The notes: generated by a model from the letters alone, not told the origin. 64,000 nucleotides of DNA from Streptococcus parasanguinis ATCC 15912 (GCF_000164675.2 NC_015678.1:744001-808000), one strand, 5' to 3'. Shown: positions 8,948 through 18,287, counted from the stretch's first letter. Program-made: numbers and translations.

Positions 8948-9325
8948 TCAATCCTCTAAAGTCACCGGAAAAATATCTACGCCACTGTACATTTTATCTT
9001 CCATTTCTTTCCACTCAATAACTAATTTATATAGTTCATCCGTTGAGATAAAGCAAGGTTCCCCAAGACTTTCATCATCCATTTGATAATATACTTCTGT
9101 TTCTTCTTTACCTATATCAATATTGAGCATATTACCACCAAAATCAGACGCTTCTTTTTGACCAGTAACAACCGCCTCTAATTCTTTATAAATGTGAGGG
9201 TAAAAAGTATTAACCTCAATAATAAAAAACTCACCTAAAGTTTGATAGTTTTCATCCAAAAATTTTATCGATAATCTAATATCACCGTTAGGATATTTAA
9301 ATATTCCATATTGTCTTTTTAACAT
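8948..9325 (-). CDS. Small acidic protein, possible immunity protein to the EndoU cassette
   Basis: A 125-residue acidic protein lies 24 bases downstream of the EndoU-domain gene on the same strand. It has alternating beta segments (YGIFKYPNGDIRLSIKF, FFIIEVNTFYP) and a C-terminal helix, with no membrane segment or known motif that I recognise. Immunity genes of contact-dependent and LXG-type toxins sit in exactly this position, directly behind the toxin, and are small, acidic and poorly conserved. That placement is the only basis for the suggestion. The ATG is preceded by AGGA at a usable distance. Confidence 0.7.
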   Translation of the reverse strand: MLKRQYGIFKYPNGDIRLSIKFLDENYQTLGEFFIIEVNTFYPHIYKELEAVVTGQKEASDFGGNMLNIDIGKEETEVYYQMDDESLGEPCFISTDELYKLVIEWKEMEDKMYSGVDIFPVTLED

Positions 9326-9349
9326 TTGTTACGTCCTATATCTTTCTAT

Positions 9350-10600
9350 TTATTTACTGCTAGGAAAAGCTGAAATAATCTTTTCATTAGAGTCTAAATA
9401 CATCGTAATTTTCATTCCATTCTTACTTATACCTTCATAAATGTTTCTTGAGTTAGTGTCAAATACCCTTGCTTCATATGCCTCATTAATGGTATCTACA
9501 ACCTCCTGAGGGCTCATATGGTCAGGGAAGAAGGTGGAGTTCCCTCCATTGGCTTTCTTAAGAGTTCCATTTACTTCAACTTTCGCTTCATAAACCCCGG
9601 CATCATTTAAGGCGGGTCCTTTCGTACCTTCGATAATTTTTCCAGAAGTCCCTTCAACCATATCATAATGATAGCCACCTGCTTGTCCTCTCCTATTTAT
9701 ATCACCTTCAAAAATGTGGCTCAAAGACTTCTCAGTAAAATTCTCTGTATGTTTGAGATTTGCTAAGTCATCCAAATTGTACATTTTGAATTCAGAAACA
9801 TTCCGATTCCAACTTTCAATTTTCCTATTGAAGAATGGAACTTTCCCTTTTACTTTACTAAATACATCCGAGAACGTTGAATAGGGTTTATTGTAGTACT
9901 GATTGTATCCAACATAAGAGGTATACAGGGAACTTGCCAGTTGCAAGCTCTCAGTAAAAGCCCTCACGTTCTTGATATCTTTTGCCCGATTGATTTCTTC
10001 CTGTGTAGCAGGTTTGCCTGTAAAAGGATCAATTCCTTCTTCAATTATATAATAATCATATTTAGTTTGAAAGGCGGGATCTCGCCAACTAAGCATTTTT
10101 TGACTATCTAAAAGGAAATAGCGATCTAGTAGGTAATCATAATTGGCCCGTTCTGTTTCAGATTTAAATAGTTGTGCATAGGGATTCACATGAGCCATGG
10201 AGATCAATGTTTTAAGTTCTGGGTAGGCCTCTTCTAATGCTTCTTGATCCATTGCATCAATACGTTTCTTAAATTTTGGGTCCACTTTGGCTAATTCTGA
10301 AGGTAATAATCCTAAGTGATCATCCTTCACTTCATTATATCGCTTCCAAATTAGTTTCACATCCTCATAATCCATAGTAGCAGTCACATTATCGCCTTGT
10401 CCCATTGTAAGAAACCTTTTATATGATTGAATTACAGTACCATACTCTTCCTCCAGTTCTGCACGTGACATTTTTGAAAGTTTTTCCTCTAACGTTTCAA
10501 CCTTCGGATTCTTCACTTTGTTCAGAATGGCTTGACGTTTTTGCCATCCTAAAGAGATTGTTTGCTTCCACGATAGATCCGATCCACTACTTGGAGGCAA
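9350..10600 (-). CDS. Orphan polymorphic-toxin C-terminal cassette with EndoU nuclease domain
   Basis: The C-terminal ~130 residues match bacterial EndoU nucleases: SLSHIFEGDINRRGQAGGYHYD carries the conserved His pair, and a Ser/Thr-Tyr-type segment follows near the end (KNGMKITMYL). EndoU domains cleave RNA and are common warheads of secreted LXG/T7SS toxins. Residues 1-280 are a charged linker. The N-terminal LXG export domain is absent. The annotated start is a TTG without a ribosome site, and the frame continues upstream only to a stop at 10646. It is therefore best read as a displaced, probably unexpressed toxin tip kept with its putative immunity gene, or a remnant after recombination. 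Confidence 0.75.
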   Translation of the reverse strand: MPPSSGSDLSWKQTISLGWQKRQAILNKVKNPKVETLEEKLSKMSRAELEEEYGTVIQSYKRFLTMGQGDNVTATMDYEDVKLIWKRYNEVKDDHLGLLPSELAKVDPKFKKRIDAMDQEALEEAYPELKTLISMAHVNPYAQLFKSETERANYDYLLDRYFLLDSQKMLSWRDPAFQTKYDYYIIEEGIDPFTGKPATQEEINRAKDIKNVRAFTESLQLASSLYTSYVGYNQYYNKPYSTFSDVFSKVKGKVPFFNRKIESWNRNVSEFKMYNLDDLANLKHTENFTEKSLSHIFEGDINRRGQAGGYHYDMVEGTSGKIIEGTKGPALNDAGVYEAKVEVNGTLKKANGGNSTFFPDHMSPQEVVDTINEAYEARVFDTNSRNIYEGISKNGMKITMYLDSNEKIISAFPSSK

Positions 10601-10615
10601 GTAGGTTCCACTAGC

Positions 10616-10642
10616 AGCATCTCCTGTCGCTAGCAGTTCTTT
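10616..10642 (-). pseudogene. Short relic of a NADAR gene fused ahead of the toxin cassette
   Basis: In frame with the toxin reading frame, these bases encode KELLATGDA. The same residues are in the complete NADAR gene (DNA 7961-7986); 24 of 26 bases match and both differences are synonymous. This marks a recombination junction between a NADAR gene and the toxin cassette. Confidence 0.6.
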
Positions 10643-10741
10643 TGTTTAAATTAACACACCTACAGAATCATCCTAATATCAAATTTTTTTGAGAAATACA
10701 TGGACAAACTTCTTTTAAATTAATAAACTGACTTCATCATA

Positions 10742-10750
10742 TGCTATAAT
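10742..10750 (+). promoter_or_regulatory. Extended -10 promoter of the ABC exporter gene
   Basis: TGCTATAAT is a perfect extended -10. It lies about 130 bases before the start codon and no convincing -35 is seen, so the leader would be long. Confidence 0.5.
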
Positions 10751-10879
10751 TTAGTTATATTTTACAAAAATGAAAGTTTCTAACTAATGCCCCTATTTGC
10801 TCATTGATGCAACGGTGCTGTTATTTCATTATCAGTTTGATGTTATATTTTCATATAGCTTTATCAAGGAGTTTCGTCT

Positions 10880-12397
10880 ATGTTTCAATACCTTAAGCCT
10901 CTGCGCTGGTATCTTTTCTTTAATTTTCTCTTTAGTGGACTGTCCAATATTTGTACGGCTCTTCTTCCATACTTTACACAAGAATTAATTCGTGGCCACT
11001 ATCAAATAGCTTTGTCAGGTTATTGCATCGCAGTTATAGGTTACCTGACTTGCAACTACATCCAAATGCGACTTGACTGGAAACAGGCCATTCTCTTTTC
11101 GACAAATCTAAAGAACGATTGGTTTCAATCTCTTTTAGGACTTGCCCACCATGATTTCAAGCAGAAAACAGTCGCAGAATACATTTCTTATCAATCTAAT
11201 GATCTTGATTCACTGGAAAAAGATTATCTACCTCCACTGATGAGTTTTTTTAAGCAGATTCTACGAATTTTGATTTATACCATCATTATTACCAGAACGA
11301 TCAATCCTATAGTAGCACTGATCCTACTGATTTCAACAGCCATCAGTATTCAAATTCCAAAGATCGTTGGTCAATTGACTGCGAAGCGTAGACAAACCTA
11401 TCTTGAAAAGCAAGCTGATTATTATCGGACCTTGGAGGATCTATTCCGAGGACATCACCTAGTTAACAAACTCACTCTACCTCATTTTATAGAGCAACAA
11501 AGAAGTTCTCTAAAAAACTTGCAGGATAGGTATCTTGGGTATGGTTTGACTAAAATTACAGGTATTCTCTTGACGGGTATTTCTTTTGAATTCATTAGCC
11601 TTATTCTCTTTTCCTATCTAGCTTACTCTCTATCTCATCAGCAAATTGGTATCCCTGAGGTGGTTGCAAGTTTTGGTTATATTACAGCCTTCTCAGAACC
11701 AATTCAAGAAATCCTTTACGATCTGCAAATGTTGGAGTCGGTAAAACCTGTAATTAAAAGCTTTCAAACTATTGTTAAGCATCCATCTTCAATTCAGTCA
11801 CCACAGCCTTCCTTTGAAACGATCACATTGAAGAATCTTTCTAAACAACTTGGGGAATCAACATTGAAGATTTCTTTTGCCACCATTCACAAAGGAGATA
11901 AGATTGCCCTCATAGGAGAGAACGGATCAGGTAAGAGTAGCCTACTCAATATTTTAAATGGTACGGATGAGGATTTCCAAGGCGAGATCTTGCTGAATGA
12001 TCTTCCTCTAAATCAGCTTTGGGGAAGATTTGGCCTGATCTTGCAACAAGAGCATAGCTTCATCTCTAGTTATGAAAATAATGTTACGCTATTCAATACT
12101 TTCCCCGCAGAGTTTAAGGATGCGGAATTCGAAGCAACACCTCCTCAATCCCTGTCAGGTGGTCAACAACAACGTATGTACCTCAATCGAGAAAAAAACC
12201 GCCAGAGTCCATTAGTTATTATGGATGAACCTTTTTCAGCCTTGGATGCTCATCAGTTCGAGGCAGAATTGAAAAAAGTACTAGACTTACCGTGTGCTGT
12301 CATCATTACTTTACACCGACAGAATGAAGCACTGAAGAACTTTGACCAGGTCTGGGAAATTAGATCTGGAGAACTAATCATTCAAAAAAATGAGTAG
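10880..12397 (+). CDS. ABC exporter, fused membrane and ATPase domains
   Basis: This 505-residue half-transporter is somewhat shorter than the usual ~570. Residues 1 to about 290 carry about six membrane helices. The nucleotide-binding domain follows, with Walker A GENGSGKSS, Q-loop LILQQE, signature LSGGQQQR, Walker B PLVIMDEP, D-loop SALD and the switch His in TLHRQ. The region between Q-loop and signature is compressed, which accounts for the short length. Such type-IV exporters move drugs, peptides or lipids outward; the substrate is not evident. It stands alone, so it would function as a homodimer or with a distant partner. The start ATG follows AAGGAG. Confidence 0.88.
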   Translation: MFQYLKPLRWYLFFNFLFSGLSNICTALLPYFTQELIRGHYQIALSGYCIAVIGYLTCNYIQMRLDWKQAILFSTNLKNDWFQSLLGLAHHDFKQKTVAEYISYQSNDLDSLEKDYLPPLMSFFKQILRILIYTIIITRTINPIVALILLISTAISIQIPKIVGQLTAKRRQTYLEKQADYYRTLEDLFRGHHLVNKLTLPHFIEQQRSSLKNLQDRYLGYGLTKITGILLTGISFEFISLILFSYLAYSLSHQQIGIPEVVASFGYITAFSEPIQEILYDLQMLESVKPVIKSFQTIVKHPSSIQSPQPSFETITLKNLSKQLGESTLKISFATIHKGDKIALIGENGSGKSSLLNILNGTDEDFQGEILLNDLPLNQLWGRFGLILQQEHSFISSYENNVTLFNTFPAEFKDAEFEATPPQSLSGGQQQRMYLNREKNRQSPLVIMDEPFSALDAHQFEAELKKVLDLPCAVIITLHRQNEALKNFDQVWEIRSGELIIQKNE

Positions 12398-12480
12398 ACT
12401 TGCTTTCTCACGAAGATTTGTTTTACCATGATCAATACATCATCAGGCACAGATAGATTGAGGTCATCTTAACCTCAAAA

Positions 12481-12660
12481 AGAGAGTGGGACAGAAATCG
12501 GTAATTCGTTAGAATTCGATTTCGTCGTCCCACCTCCGCACAGTTGAGTAGGGCTGTAAAAGCTGATGAAATCAGCGTAGTAGAGCCCACTCAACCACTG
12601 CGTCTTGCTCGACAATCCAAAAACAATTGAGAGGCTAGGACTTTTGTCCCAGCCTCTTTT
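12481..12660 (+). repeat. Three-hairpin dispersed element, copy 1
   Basis: This ~180-bp element is nearly identical to 35957-36137 (inverted), 45334-45510 and 58448-58628. Three hairpins follow one another: GTGGGAC...GTCCCAC (12485-12532) with an inner GAAATCG/CGATTTC stem; GTTGAGT-GGGCT...AGCCC-ACTCAAC (12543-12594) with an inner GCTGAT/ATCAGC; and GAGGCTAGGAC/GTCCCAGCCTC followed by TTTTTT. The last hairpin is a working terminator shape for the ABC gene upstream. The rest of the gap, 12661-12930, shows nothing I can assign. Confidence 0.93.
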
Positions 12661-12930
12661 TTATATTTAATTGTATTTCTTCCAACCCCTTCTATTACAT
12701 CTTTAATTTCAAAAGGGATGAATCGTTTGATCAGTGCATAAGTAAACTGGATTGATCTTCTCAATACTTCCTACTCGTCAGTGGACTTCTTAACTGTAAT
12801 CACTCAACTAAAGATTTTATTCATACAAATGCAAATCATGATTTGCACTCTCTAAAAAGATATCACTCATTTAAATACTCTTTTCCTTAAATCCTATTCT
12901 ACAAAATATGGCCATGAATTCATACGAAAA

Positions 12931-12961
12931 CAAAAAGAGAGCAACAAACTGAGCTACTCTC
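12931..12961 (-). terminator. Terminator of the DUF1307 lipoprotein gene
   Basis: The stem GAGAGTAGC / GTTGCTCTC (one G-T pair region) is followed by a T run on the minus strand, just beyond the stop codon. Confidence 0.65.
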
Positions 12962-12969
12962 CATTTTGT

Positions 12970-13542
12970 TTATTTTTCGACCATTCCGCCTTTGATAAGA
13001 CTGTCTTTCGTTACTGAATAACTGACTGTTTTGTCATCTAGGGGATTGAAGCCTGGTACGATTTCTTTTAATTTATTAAAATCGATTTTTGTGTAATCAA
13101 TGGTATTGCGGATATAAAAGATTCCGTCTTTGTATTCTGATGTTAGTTCAAATCCATGGCCCATCAGATCTTTGAATTTTTCTTGGCTCTTAGCGACGGC
13201 TTCTTTCATGGTTTCAAGAGGGTTCTCACCAGGCACTTTTGAGACGTCGTAATCATCAACTTTTTCTTGTAATAACAGGGTATCTCCCTTGTAATACAAG
13301 GTGATGGTTGACTTACCTGCTTCATCACTCGTTTCGAGAACGGTTTTTTGAGCACCTGCTAGTGCATCTTCTTTTTTGCTTTCATCAGTTGATGACTCTT
13401 TTGTCTTTTCTTTAGCGGATGATTTAGTTGTCGCTTTAGTGGACGATTGAGTAGTAGATTTTGTACTCTCTTTTTGTGCGCAACCAGCTAAAAGAAGACC
13501 CGCTGTCAAGAAGACGGCTAACATTTTTGTGGTTTTATTCAT
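12970..13542 (-). CDS. DUF1307 (YehR-like) lipoprotein
   Basis: A 190-residue lipoprotein with lipobox LLAGC (Cys at about 21), then a ~40-residue Ser/Thr/Lys-rich spacer and a YehR-like domain with the typical ITLYYKGDTLLLQE opening and a C-terminal LKEIVPGFNP segment. The mature protein would be tethered to the outer face of the membrane. The function of the family is unknown. It stands alone with its own terminator. The TTTGATTAC-type leader shows an AGGTATTC-like ribosome site of moderate quality at the ATG. Confidence 0.85.
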   Translation of the reverse strand: MNKTTKMLAVFLTAGLLLAGCAQKESTKSTTQSSTKATTKSSAKEKTKESSTDESKKEDALAGAQKTVLETSDEAGKSTITLYYKGDTLLLQEKVDDYDVSKVPGENPLETMKEAVAKSQEKFKDLMGHGFELTSEYKDGIFYIRNTIDYTKIDFNKLKEIVPGFNPLDDKTVSYSVTKDSLIKGGMVEK

Positions 13543-13667
13543 TTTGAATACCTCACTTTTTGATGGTTAGGGAAATGACTGAGTTCTGAGATGAGTCATG
13601 TAGCAAGATCAAATGTCGTGTTAGGTGTTATTAGAAAAGCCTCAAAATGATGTTCGCAGTCTCCTCC

Positions 13668-14666
13668 TTATCGATCATTGTAGCCATCTGGGTGGCTAGA
13701 ATGCCAAGCCCAGGCTGTTTGGATGATGGTTTCGATATTGTCAAATTTTGGTTGCCAACCGAGGATGGCGCGCGCCTTCTCAGATGATGCGATTAGGGTA
13801 TCTGGATCTCCTGGTCTGCGATCAGCCATCTCAAGTGGGATCGGATGTCCCGTCACCTTACGGGCTGCTTCAACGATTTGAAGATTGGAGAATCCAGTCG
13901 ATGAGCCCAGATTAAAGGCGGTCGATTCATTCCCTTTTCGGAGATACTCCACTGCTAAAAGATGGGCATCTGCCAAGTCAAATGGATGGACATAGTCCCG
14001 AACATTGGTGCCATCTGGTGTCTGGTAGTCATCTCCAAAAATAGAGATCTTCTCGCGTTTGCCTTGGGCTACTTGCAAGACGATTGGCAAGAGATGGGTC
14101 TCTGGTCCATGGTCTTCTCCGATGGATCCATCTGGCTTAGCACCTGCTACATTAAAGTAACGAAGGGGCACATACTTGATCCCGTAGGCTTGATCGGCCC
14201 AGCGCATGATAGTTTCCATCATGAGCTTGCTTTCCCCATAAGGATTAATCGGATTTTGTGGAGTGGTTTCAAGAATTGGAATTTCTTCTGGAATACCGTA
14301 GGTAGCAGCAGTTGAAGAAAATACGATGTAGTGCACCCCACATTCATGCATGACTTCCAAGAGTTTGACCATGCCTGCTGTATTATTGTCAAAATATTTC
14401 AATGGATCTGCCATGGACTCAGCGACCAGTGAGTAGGCCGCAAAGTGGATGACCGCATCGATATCTGCATGTTCCTTAAAAACAGTGCGCATAAAGTCTT
14501 GATCCGCCAGGTCTCCTTGGTAAAAGACGGCATCTGGATGCACCGCTGCACGGTGGCCTGTGACCAGGCTATCAACCACGACGACTTTTTCCTGTCCTTC
14601 ATTGACCAAGCGGTCCACCATGTGGGAACCGATATAACCAGCTCCTCCGAGTACGAGTATTGCCAT
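13668..14666 (-). CDS. galE: UDP-glucose 4-epimerase
   Basis: This 332-residue enzyme interconverts UDP-galactose and UDP-glucose, the last step of the Leloir pathway. The NAD-binding GGAGYIG is at residues 7-13, and the catalytic YxxxK (NPYGESK) at Tyr143/Lys147 with the Ser/Thr of SSTAATYG before it. The start chosen is the ATG beginning [10 protein letters not shown], with AAAGG upstream. The open frame extends 63 codons further up but that part reads through the galT end and looks non-coding. It is the last gene of galK-HAD-galT-galE, 64 bases after galT. Confidence 0.95.
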   Translation of the reverse strand: MAILVLGGAGYIGSHMVDRLVNEGQEKVVVVDSLVTGHRAAVHPDAVFYQGDLADQDFMRTVFKEHADIDAVIHFAAYSLVAESMADPLKYFDNNTAGMVKLLEVMHECGVHYIVFSSTAATYGIPEEIPILETTPQNPINPYGESKLMMETIMRWADQAYGIKYVPLRYFNVAGAKPDGSIGEDHGPETHLLPIVLQVAQGKREKISIFGDDYQTPDGTNVRDYVHPFDLADAHLLAVEYLRKGNESTAFNLGSSTGFSNLQIVEAARKVTGHPIPLEMADRRPGDPDTLIASSEKARAILGWQPKFDNIETIIQTAWAWHSSHPDGYNDR

Positions 14667-14730
14667 TTGTTTTCCTTTCGCTTCTTTGTCTTCTCTCTTA
14701 TTGTACCAAATTTCTGCCTCTTCTCCACAC

Positions 14731-16203
14731 TTAAAGTGTCGCAACAAAGCGTCTAAAGGCAGCTTGTCCTTCTGCTGTTCTCTTGTAGACTCCAGCATCT
14801 TCCAGCACGCGCGCAAAGATCTGGCCAACCGATTCACGGACAAGGGCTTCTGCATCTGCTTCGTCAGTGATGGATGGGTGAGTGGCTTTCAAGTCATCTG
14901 CCCAAGCCTGGTGGTAGGTCGCCACTGTGCTCTCACGTCCAAGTAGATAGTCTTGGACCTGCTTGAGCTCTTCCTTGAGTCGAGGTGGCAAAATGGCTAG
15001 GCCCATGACTTCGATCAGGCCGATATTTTCTTTTTTGATGTGTTGCACATCCGCATGTGGGTGATAGATACCATCTGGATGCTCTGGTGAGGTTTGGTTG
15101 TCACGGAGCACCAAGTCCAGTTCATAATGCCCATCACGAATCCGTGCAATGGGGGTAATGGTATGGTGGGGCTGACCGTCGGATGCTGCTAAGACTTGAA
15201 CAGCTGGATCCGAGTAGCCTCGCCAGGCTGTGAGGATATGGTCTGCCAGGGCAATCAATTGCGCCTTATCATCTGAATTCAAACGAAGAACTGACATGGG
15301 CCAGTTAACAATCCCTACCGATACAGCCTCAAATCCCTCAACTCTAAAGCTTTCCTCGACAGGAGCTAGCTCCATAGGGAAGGTATGTCGTCCGCCTTGG
15401 TAATGATCATGAGTCAGGATGGATCCCCCTACAATGGGCAGATCTGCATTAGACCCCGCAAAATAGCCTGGAAAAGTCTCGACAATGGTCAAGAGTCGCT
15501 CAAAGGCCTTGCGGCTAATGGCCATGGGAACATGCTGGCTATCGAGGAAAATGCAGTGTTCATTGAAGTAGGCATAAGGGGAATACTGGAAACCCCAATC
15601 ATGACCGTCCATGTCAAAGCGAATGATCCGGTGATTGGCCCGGGCTGGATGGTCTAGGCGACCTTGATAGCCTTCATTTTCAAAGCACAATTGGCAGGCT
15701 GGATAATGACTGGCTTTGGCAAGCTTGGCCGCTGCAATGTCTTTAGGATCTTTTTCAGGTTTTGACAGATTGATGGTGATTTCAAGAGAGCCGTAGGGAG
15801 TCTCTGCTTCAAAGGCAATGTTTTGTGCAATCGCTTTGACTTTGATGTAATCATTGCTCTTAGAAAGGGCATAGAAATCCGCAATCGCGTCTTCTTCAGA
15901 CTGACGGTAGGTCTCCCAGAAACGATGGTTGACCTGACTAGGGCTAGGGGTGATCCAATCCATCAACTCCGCTCCCAAACTGTCCTTGGCGGCCATGCTG
16001 TCTTGGATCATATTATTCGCAACCGCAATCTCCACCAACTGATCTTTGAGCCCGATCAAATCAGCCTGATGAGCTGGGGCGTCTAGACCTTCTTCTCCAA
16101 CTCGACTCATGACGCGATTTTTTAGATAAATCCGATCTATCTCTTCGTAGTCACTCGCCGCAATGATGGCTGTGACAAATGCGTCCAAAATTCCCTGATT
16201 CAT
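14731..16203 (-). CDS. galT: Galactose-1-phosphate uridylyltransferase (class II)
   Basis: This 490-residue protein is of the long Gram-positive type, with N-terminal ([14 protein letters not shown]) and central ([19 protein letters not shown]) segments typical of GalT class II. It transfers UMP from UDP-glucose to galactose-1-phosphate. The ATG overlaps the stop of the HAD gene (ATGA), so the two are translationally coupled. It sits between the HAD gene and galE in the gal transcript. Confidence 0.95.
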   Translation of the reverse strand: MNQGILDAFVTAIIAASDYEEIDRIYLKNRVMSRVGEEGLDAPAHQADLIGLKDQLVEIAVANNMIQDSMAAKDSLGAELMDWITPSPSQVNHRFWETYRQSEEDAIADFYALSKSNDYIKVKAIAQNIAFEAETPYGSLEITINLSKPEKDPKDIAAAKLAKASHYPACQLCFENEGYQGRLDHPARANHRIIRFDMDGHDWGFQYSPYAYFNEHCIFLDSQHVPMAISRKAFERLLTIVETFPGYFAGSNADLPIVGGSILTHDHYQGGRHTFPMELAPVEESFRVEGFEAVSVGIVNWPMSVLRLNSDDKAQLIALADHILTAWRGYSDPAVQVLAASDGQPHHTITPIARIRDGHYELDLVLRDNQTSPEHPDGIYHPHADVQHIKKENIGLIEVMGLAILPPRLKEELKQVQDYLLGRESTVATYHQAWADDLKATHPSITDEADAEALVRESVGQIFARVLEDAGVYKRTAEGQAAFRRFVATL

Positions 16204-16859
16204 TGATTCTCCTTCTTACGTTTTAAATAGTCTCTAACAGCATCCAAATCCTGGAAAACTTGCTCTGCTTTAGTTAAGAAAGACTGTGCTGGTACTTTTA
16301 AATCTGGAACACATATGACTGGTATTCCAGCCCTATAGGCTGCCTCAATCCCTGCTTCACTATCCTCTAGCACTAAGCAATTCTCTGGTATAACATTCAA
16401 ATCACTACAAGCCTTTAAAAATATATCTGGGTATGGCTTGCTTCGTTTGACATCTTTTGCAAAAACTAAATGGTCAAATAGGGACAGTACCCCATTGCTA
16501 TCCAAGATCATTCTAGCCCGAGATTCAACACTTGAAGTTGCTAAGGCGATTGGAATGCCCTCTGTTTTCAAAAAAGTAAGCAAATTTTTAGCACCTTTTT
16601 TTAAATGAACACCTTGGGCTAAGATTCGACCTTCTAGTTCATAAACTTTAGCCAAGGTTTGGTCAAAGTTCCATGGTAAATCATAGGTATCCAAAAATCG
16701 TTGAACATTCTCCTCTTCCCTATGTCCACTGTAGTCTCTAGAATAAGTTTCTTCTGTGAAAGGAATTCCAAAATCTCTAAGCAATTCTTGATAAACTTTT
16801 AGAGAAATGATTTCAGTATCGGCTAATAAGCCATCTAAATCAAATATTACAGCTTCCAT
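16200..16859 (-). CDS. HAD-family hydrolase, beta-phosphoglucomutase-like subgroup
   Basis: About 219 residues. Motif I is [11 protein letters not shown] (two Asp), motif II is the Ser/Thr of ALATSSVES, motif III Lys is in [12 protein letters not shown] and motif IV is VLEDSEAG. The cap lies between motifs I and II, as in beta-phosphoglucomutase-like sugar phosphatases. The ATG at 16859 is chosen because AGGTG lies six bases before it; a GTG nine bases up is poorer. It starts 9 bases after galK and its stop overlaps the galT start. A sugar-phosphate phosphatase or mutase inside the gal operon could relieve toxic galactose-1-phosphate or act on a side product; that is inference. Confidence 0.85.
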   Translation of the reverse strand: MEAVIFDLDGLLADTEIISLKVYQELLRDFGIPFTEETYSRDYSGHREEENVQRFLDTYDLPWNFDQTLAKVYELEGRILAQGVHLKKGAKNLLTFLKTEGIPIALATSSVESRARMILDSNGVLSLFDHLVFAKDVKRSKPYPDIFLKACSDLNVIPENCLVLEDSEAGIEAAYRAGIPVICVPDLKVPAQSFLTKAEQVFQDLDAVRDYLKRKKENQ

Positions 16860-16868
16860 TATTATCAC

Positions 16869-18047
16869 CTAGTCTAAAACTCGTGTCCCTGCCGCAACTT
16901 CTGCAATATAGAAACTTGGCGCATAGCCAACGACTTCTTCATAGCGTTTGCCGACAGCTTCTTTAAAGGCTTCAACTTTATCTTTGTTTACAAGGGCGAT
17001 GGCGCAACCACCAAAGCCTGCTCCTGTCATACGAGCGCCCAAGACACCTTCTTGTTCCCAGGCTGTATGCACCAAGGTATCTAATTCTAGACCTGTCACT
17101 TCGTAGTCATGCTCCAAGGATACGTGGGAAGCATTCATGAGACGGCCAAAGCCTTCTAAATCACCTGCTTCAAGTGCCTTACGAGCTTGGAAGGTCCGTT
17201 GATTTTCAAGTACAGCATGGCGAGCTCGTTTGATGCGATTTTCATCCTTGATCAAGTAGCTGTAAGCATCAAAAGCCCAGAGATCCAATTCCCCTAAGGT
17301 TTGGATATCCAATTTTTCTTGGAGTTCAGAAACGGCAGTTTCACATTCTGCCCGACGTTCATTGTATTTTGAATCCGCTAATTCCCGGCGTTTGTTAGTA
17401 TTCATGATGACTACGACATTGTCTTTGAGGTCCAGCGGTACCAGATCATATTCTAGGGTGTTGGTATCAAGATAAATAGCCCGTTGGTCAGCTCCCATAC
17501 CGATGGCAAATTGGTCCATGATCCCAGAGTTGACTCCGATGAAGTGATTTTCGGTTTGTTTCCCGATCTTGACCAGATCTAGACGATCTAAGTGAAGATC
17601 ATATAGTTTCTCAGCGATGACGCCAATCAAGAGCTCAAGGGAAGCTGAAGAAGAAAGACCAGATCCATTTGGAATATTACCGTAGACATAGACATCCATT
17701 CCGCTATCAATGACATGACCCGCTTCTTGCAAGAAGTGGAGCACGCCTTTTGGATAGTTGGTCCAGTTGTGCTCTTTTTCAAAGTGGAGATTTTCAAGTG
17801 GAACTTCAATGATCCCCTTGTCTTCAAAGTTTCCTGAGAAGAAACGCAAGACCTTATCCTCACGCTTTCTTGCAGCTCCGTAGGTACCAAGTGTAATGGC
17901 TGCTGGGAAGACATGCCCACCATTATAGTCAGTGTGTTCACCAATCAGATTAATCCGTCCTGGTGAAAAGAAAGTATGGTCAGCCTTTTCCCCAAAGACA
18001 GTCTGGAATTTTGCTTGTAAATCTTGAGATGTGATTGTTGTCGTCAT
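16869..18047 (-). CDS. galK: Galactokinase
   Basis: This 392-residue GHMP kinase phosphorylates galactose at C1 with ATP. The galactokinase signature [12 protein letters not shown] is at 30-41, the phosphate loop is GSGLSSSAS and the third motif is [10 protein letters not shown]. The start has AAGGAG eight bases upstream. It is the first gene of the operon, with a well-defined promoter, a cre site and GalR-type boxes directly in front. Confidence 0.97.
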   Translation of the reverse strand: MTTTITSQDLQAKFQTVFGEKADHTFFSPGRINLIGEHTDYNGGHVFPAAITLGTYGAARKREDKVLRFFSGNFEDKGIIEVPLENLHFEKEHNWTNYPKGVLHFLQEAGHVIDSGMDVYVYGNIPNGSGLSSSASLELLIGVIAEKLYDLHLDRLDLVKIGKQTENHFIGVNSGIMDQFAIGMGADQRAIYLDTNTLEYDLVPLDLKDNVVVIMNTNKRRELADSKYNERRAECETAVSELQEKLDIQTLGELDLWAFDAYSYLIKDENRIKRARHAVLENQRTFQARKALEAGDLEGFGRLMNASHVSLEHDYEVTGLELDTLVHTAWEQEGVLGARMTGAGFGGCAIALVNKDKVEAFKEAVGKRYEEVVGYAPSFYIAEVAAGTRVLD

Positions 18048-18065
18048 GAGAAACTCCTTTAGTTT

Positions 18066-18138
18066 TGTAAACGTTTTTATACTTGTATTATATCTGATAA
18101 GAAGTAAAATTTCAAGTATTTTTAGTAAAATTTTATTT
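18066..18138 (-). promoter_or_regulatory. gal operon promoter with cre and GalR-type operator
   Basis: Minus-strand -35 TTGAAA (18110-18115), 17-base spacer, -10 TATAAT (18087-18092): a near-ideal sigma-A promoter. Downstream, at the likely start region, TAAAAACGTTTACA (18066-18079) matches the cre consensus with one mismatch. Upstream, TTTAGTAAAATTTTATTT (18121-18138) is identical to a box in front of galR (31159-31176), so it is the likely GalR operator. A CcpA repression plus GalR control model follows. Confidence 0.8.
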
Positions 18139-18225
18139 ATTTTTTATTTTGTGTTCGAGAAGGCTATAATATAGGCTTTTCATCCGATTATAACTTCTAT
18201 TTCTTTCTTGCTTTTTTGATCTAAT

Positions 18226-18245
18226 TTTAGTAAACTTTTACCAAA
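18226..18245. promoter_or_regulatory. Second GalR-type box
   Basis: TTTAGTAAACTTTTACCAAA is a near-perfect palindrome with the same half-sites as the galK and galR boxes, about 110 bp further upstream. It could be an auxiliary operator; it also borders the GH3 terminator. Confidence 0.5.
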
Positions 18246-18278
18246 AAAATCTCAATTGGGAGAGACCAAATTGAGATT
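18243..18278 (-). terminator. Terminator of the GH3 gene
   Basis: A 10-bp perfect stem AATCTCAATT / AATTGAGATT is followed on the minus strand by seven T. Confidence 0.88.
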
Positions 18279-18287
18279 CTTCATTCA

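Noticed and set aside
12458..12478. TTGAGGT/ACCTCAA hairpin after the ABC exporter gene
   Set aside because: No T run follows on the plus strand; the real terminator shape is in the adjoining repeat.
14667..14855. N-terminal extension of galE by 63 codons
   Set aside because: The ATG with AAAGG directly before the NAD-binding motif fits the family; the extension overlaps the galT end and is low-complexity.
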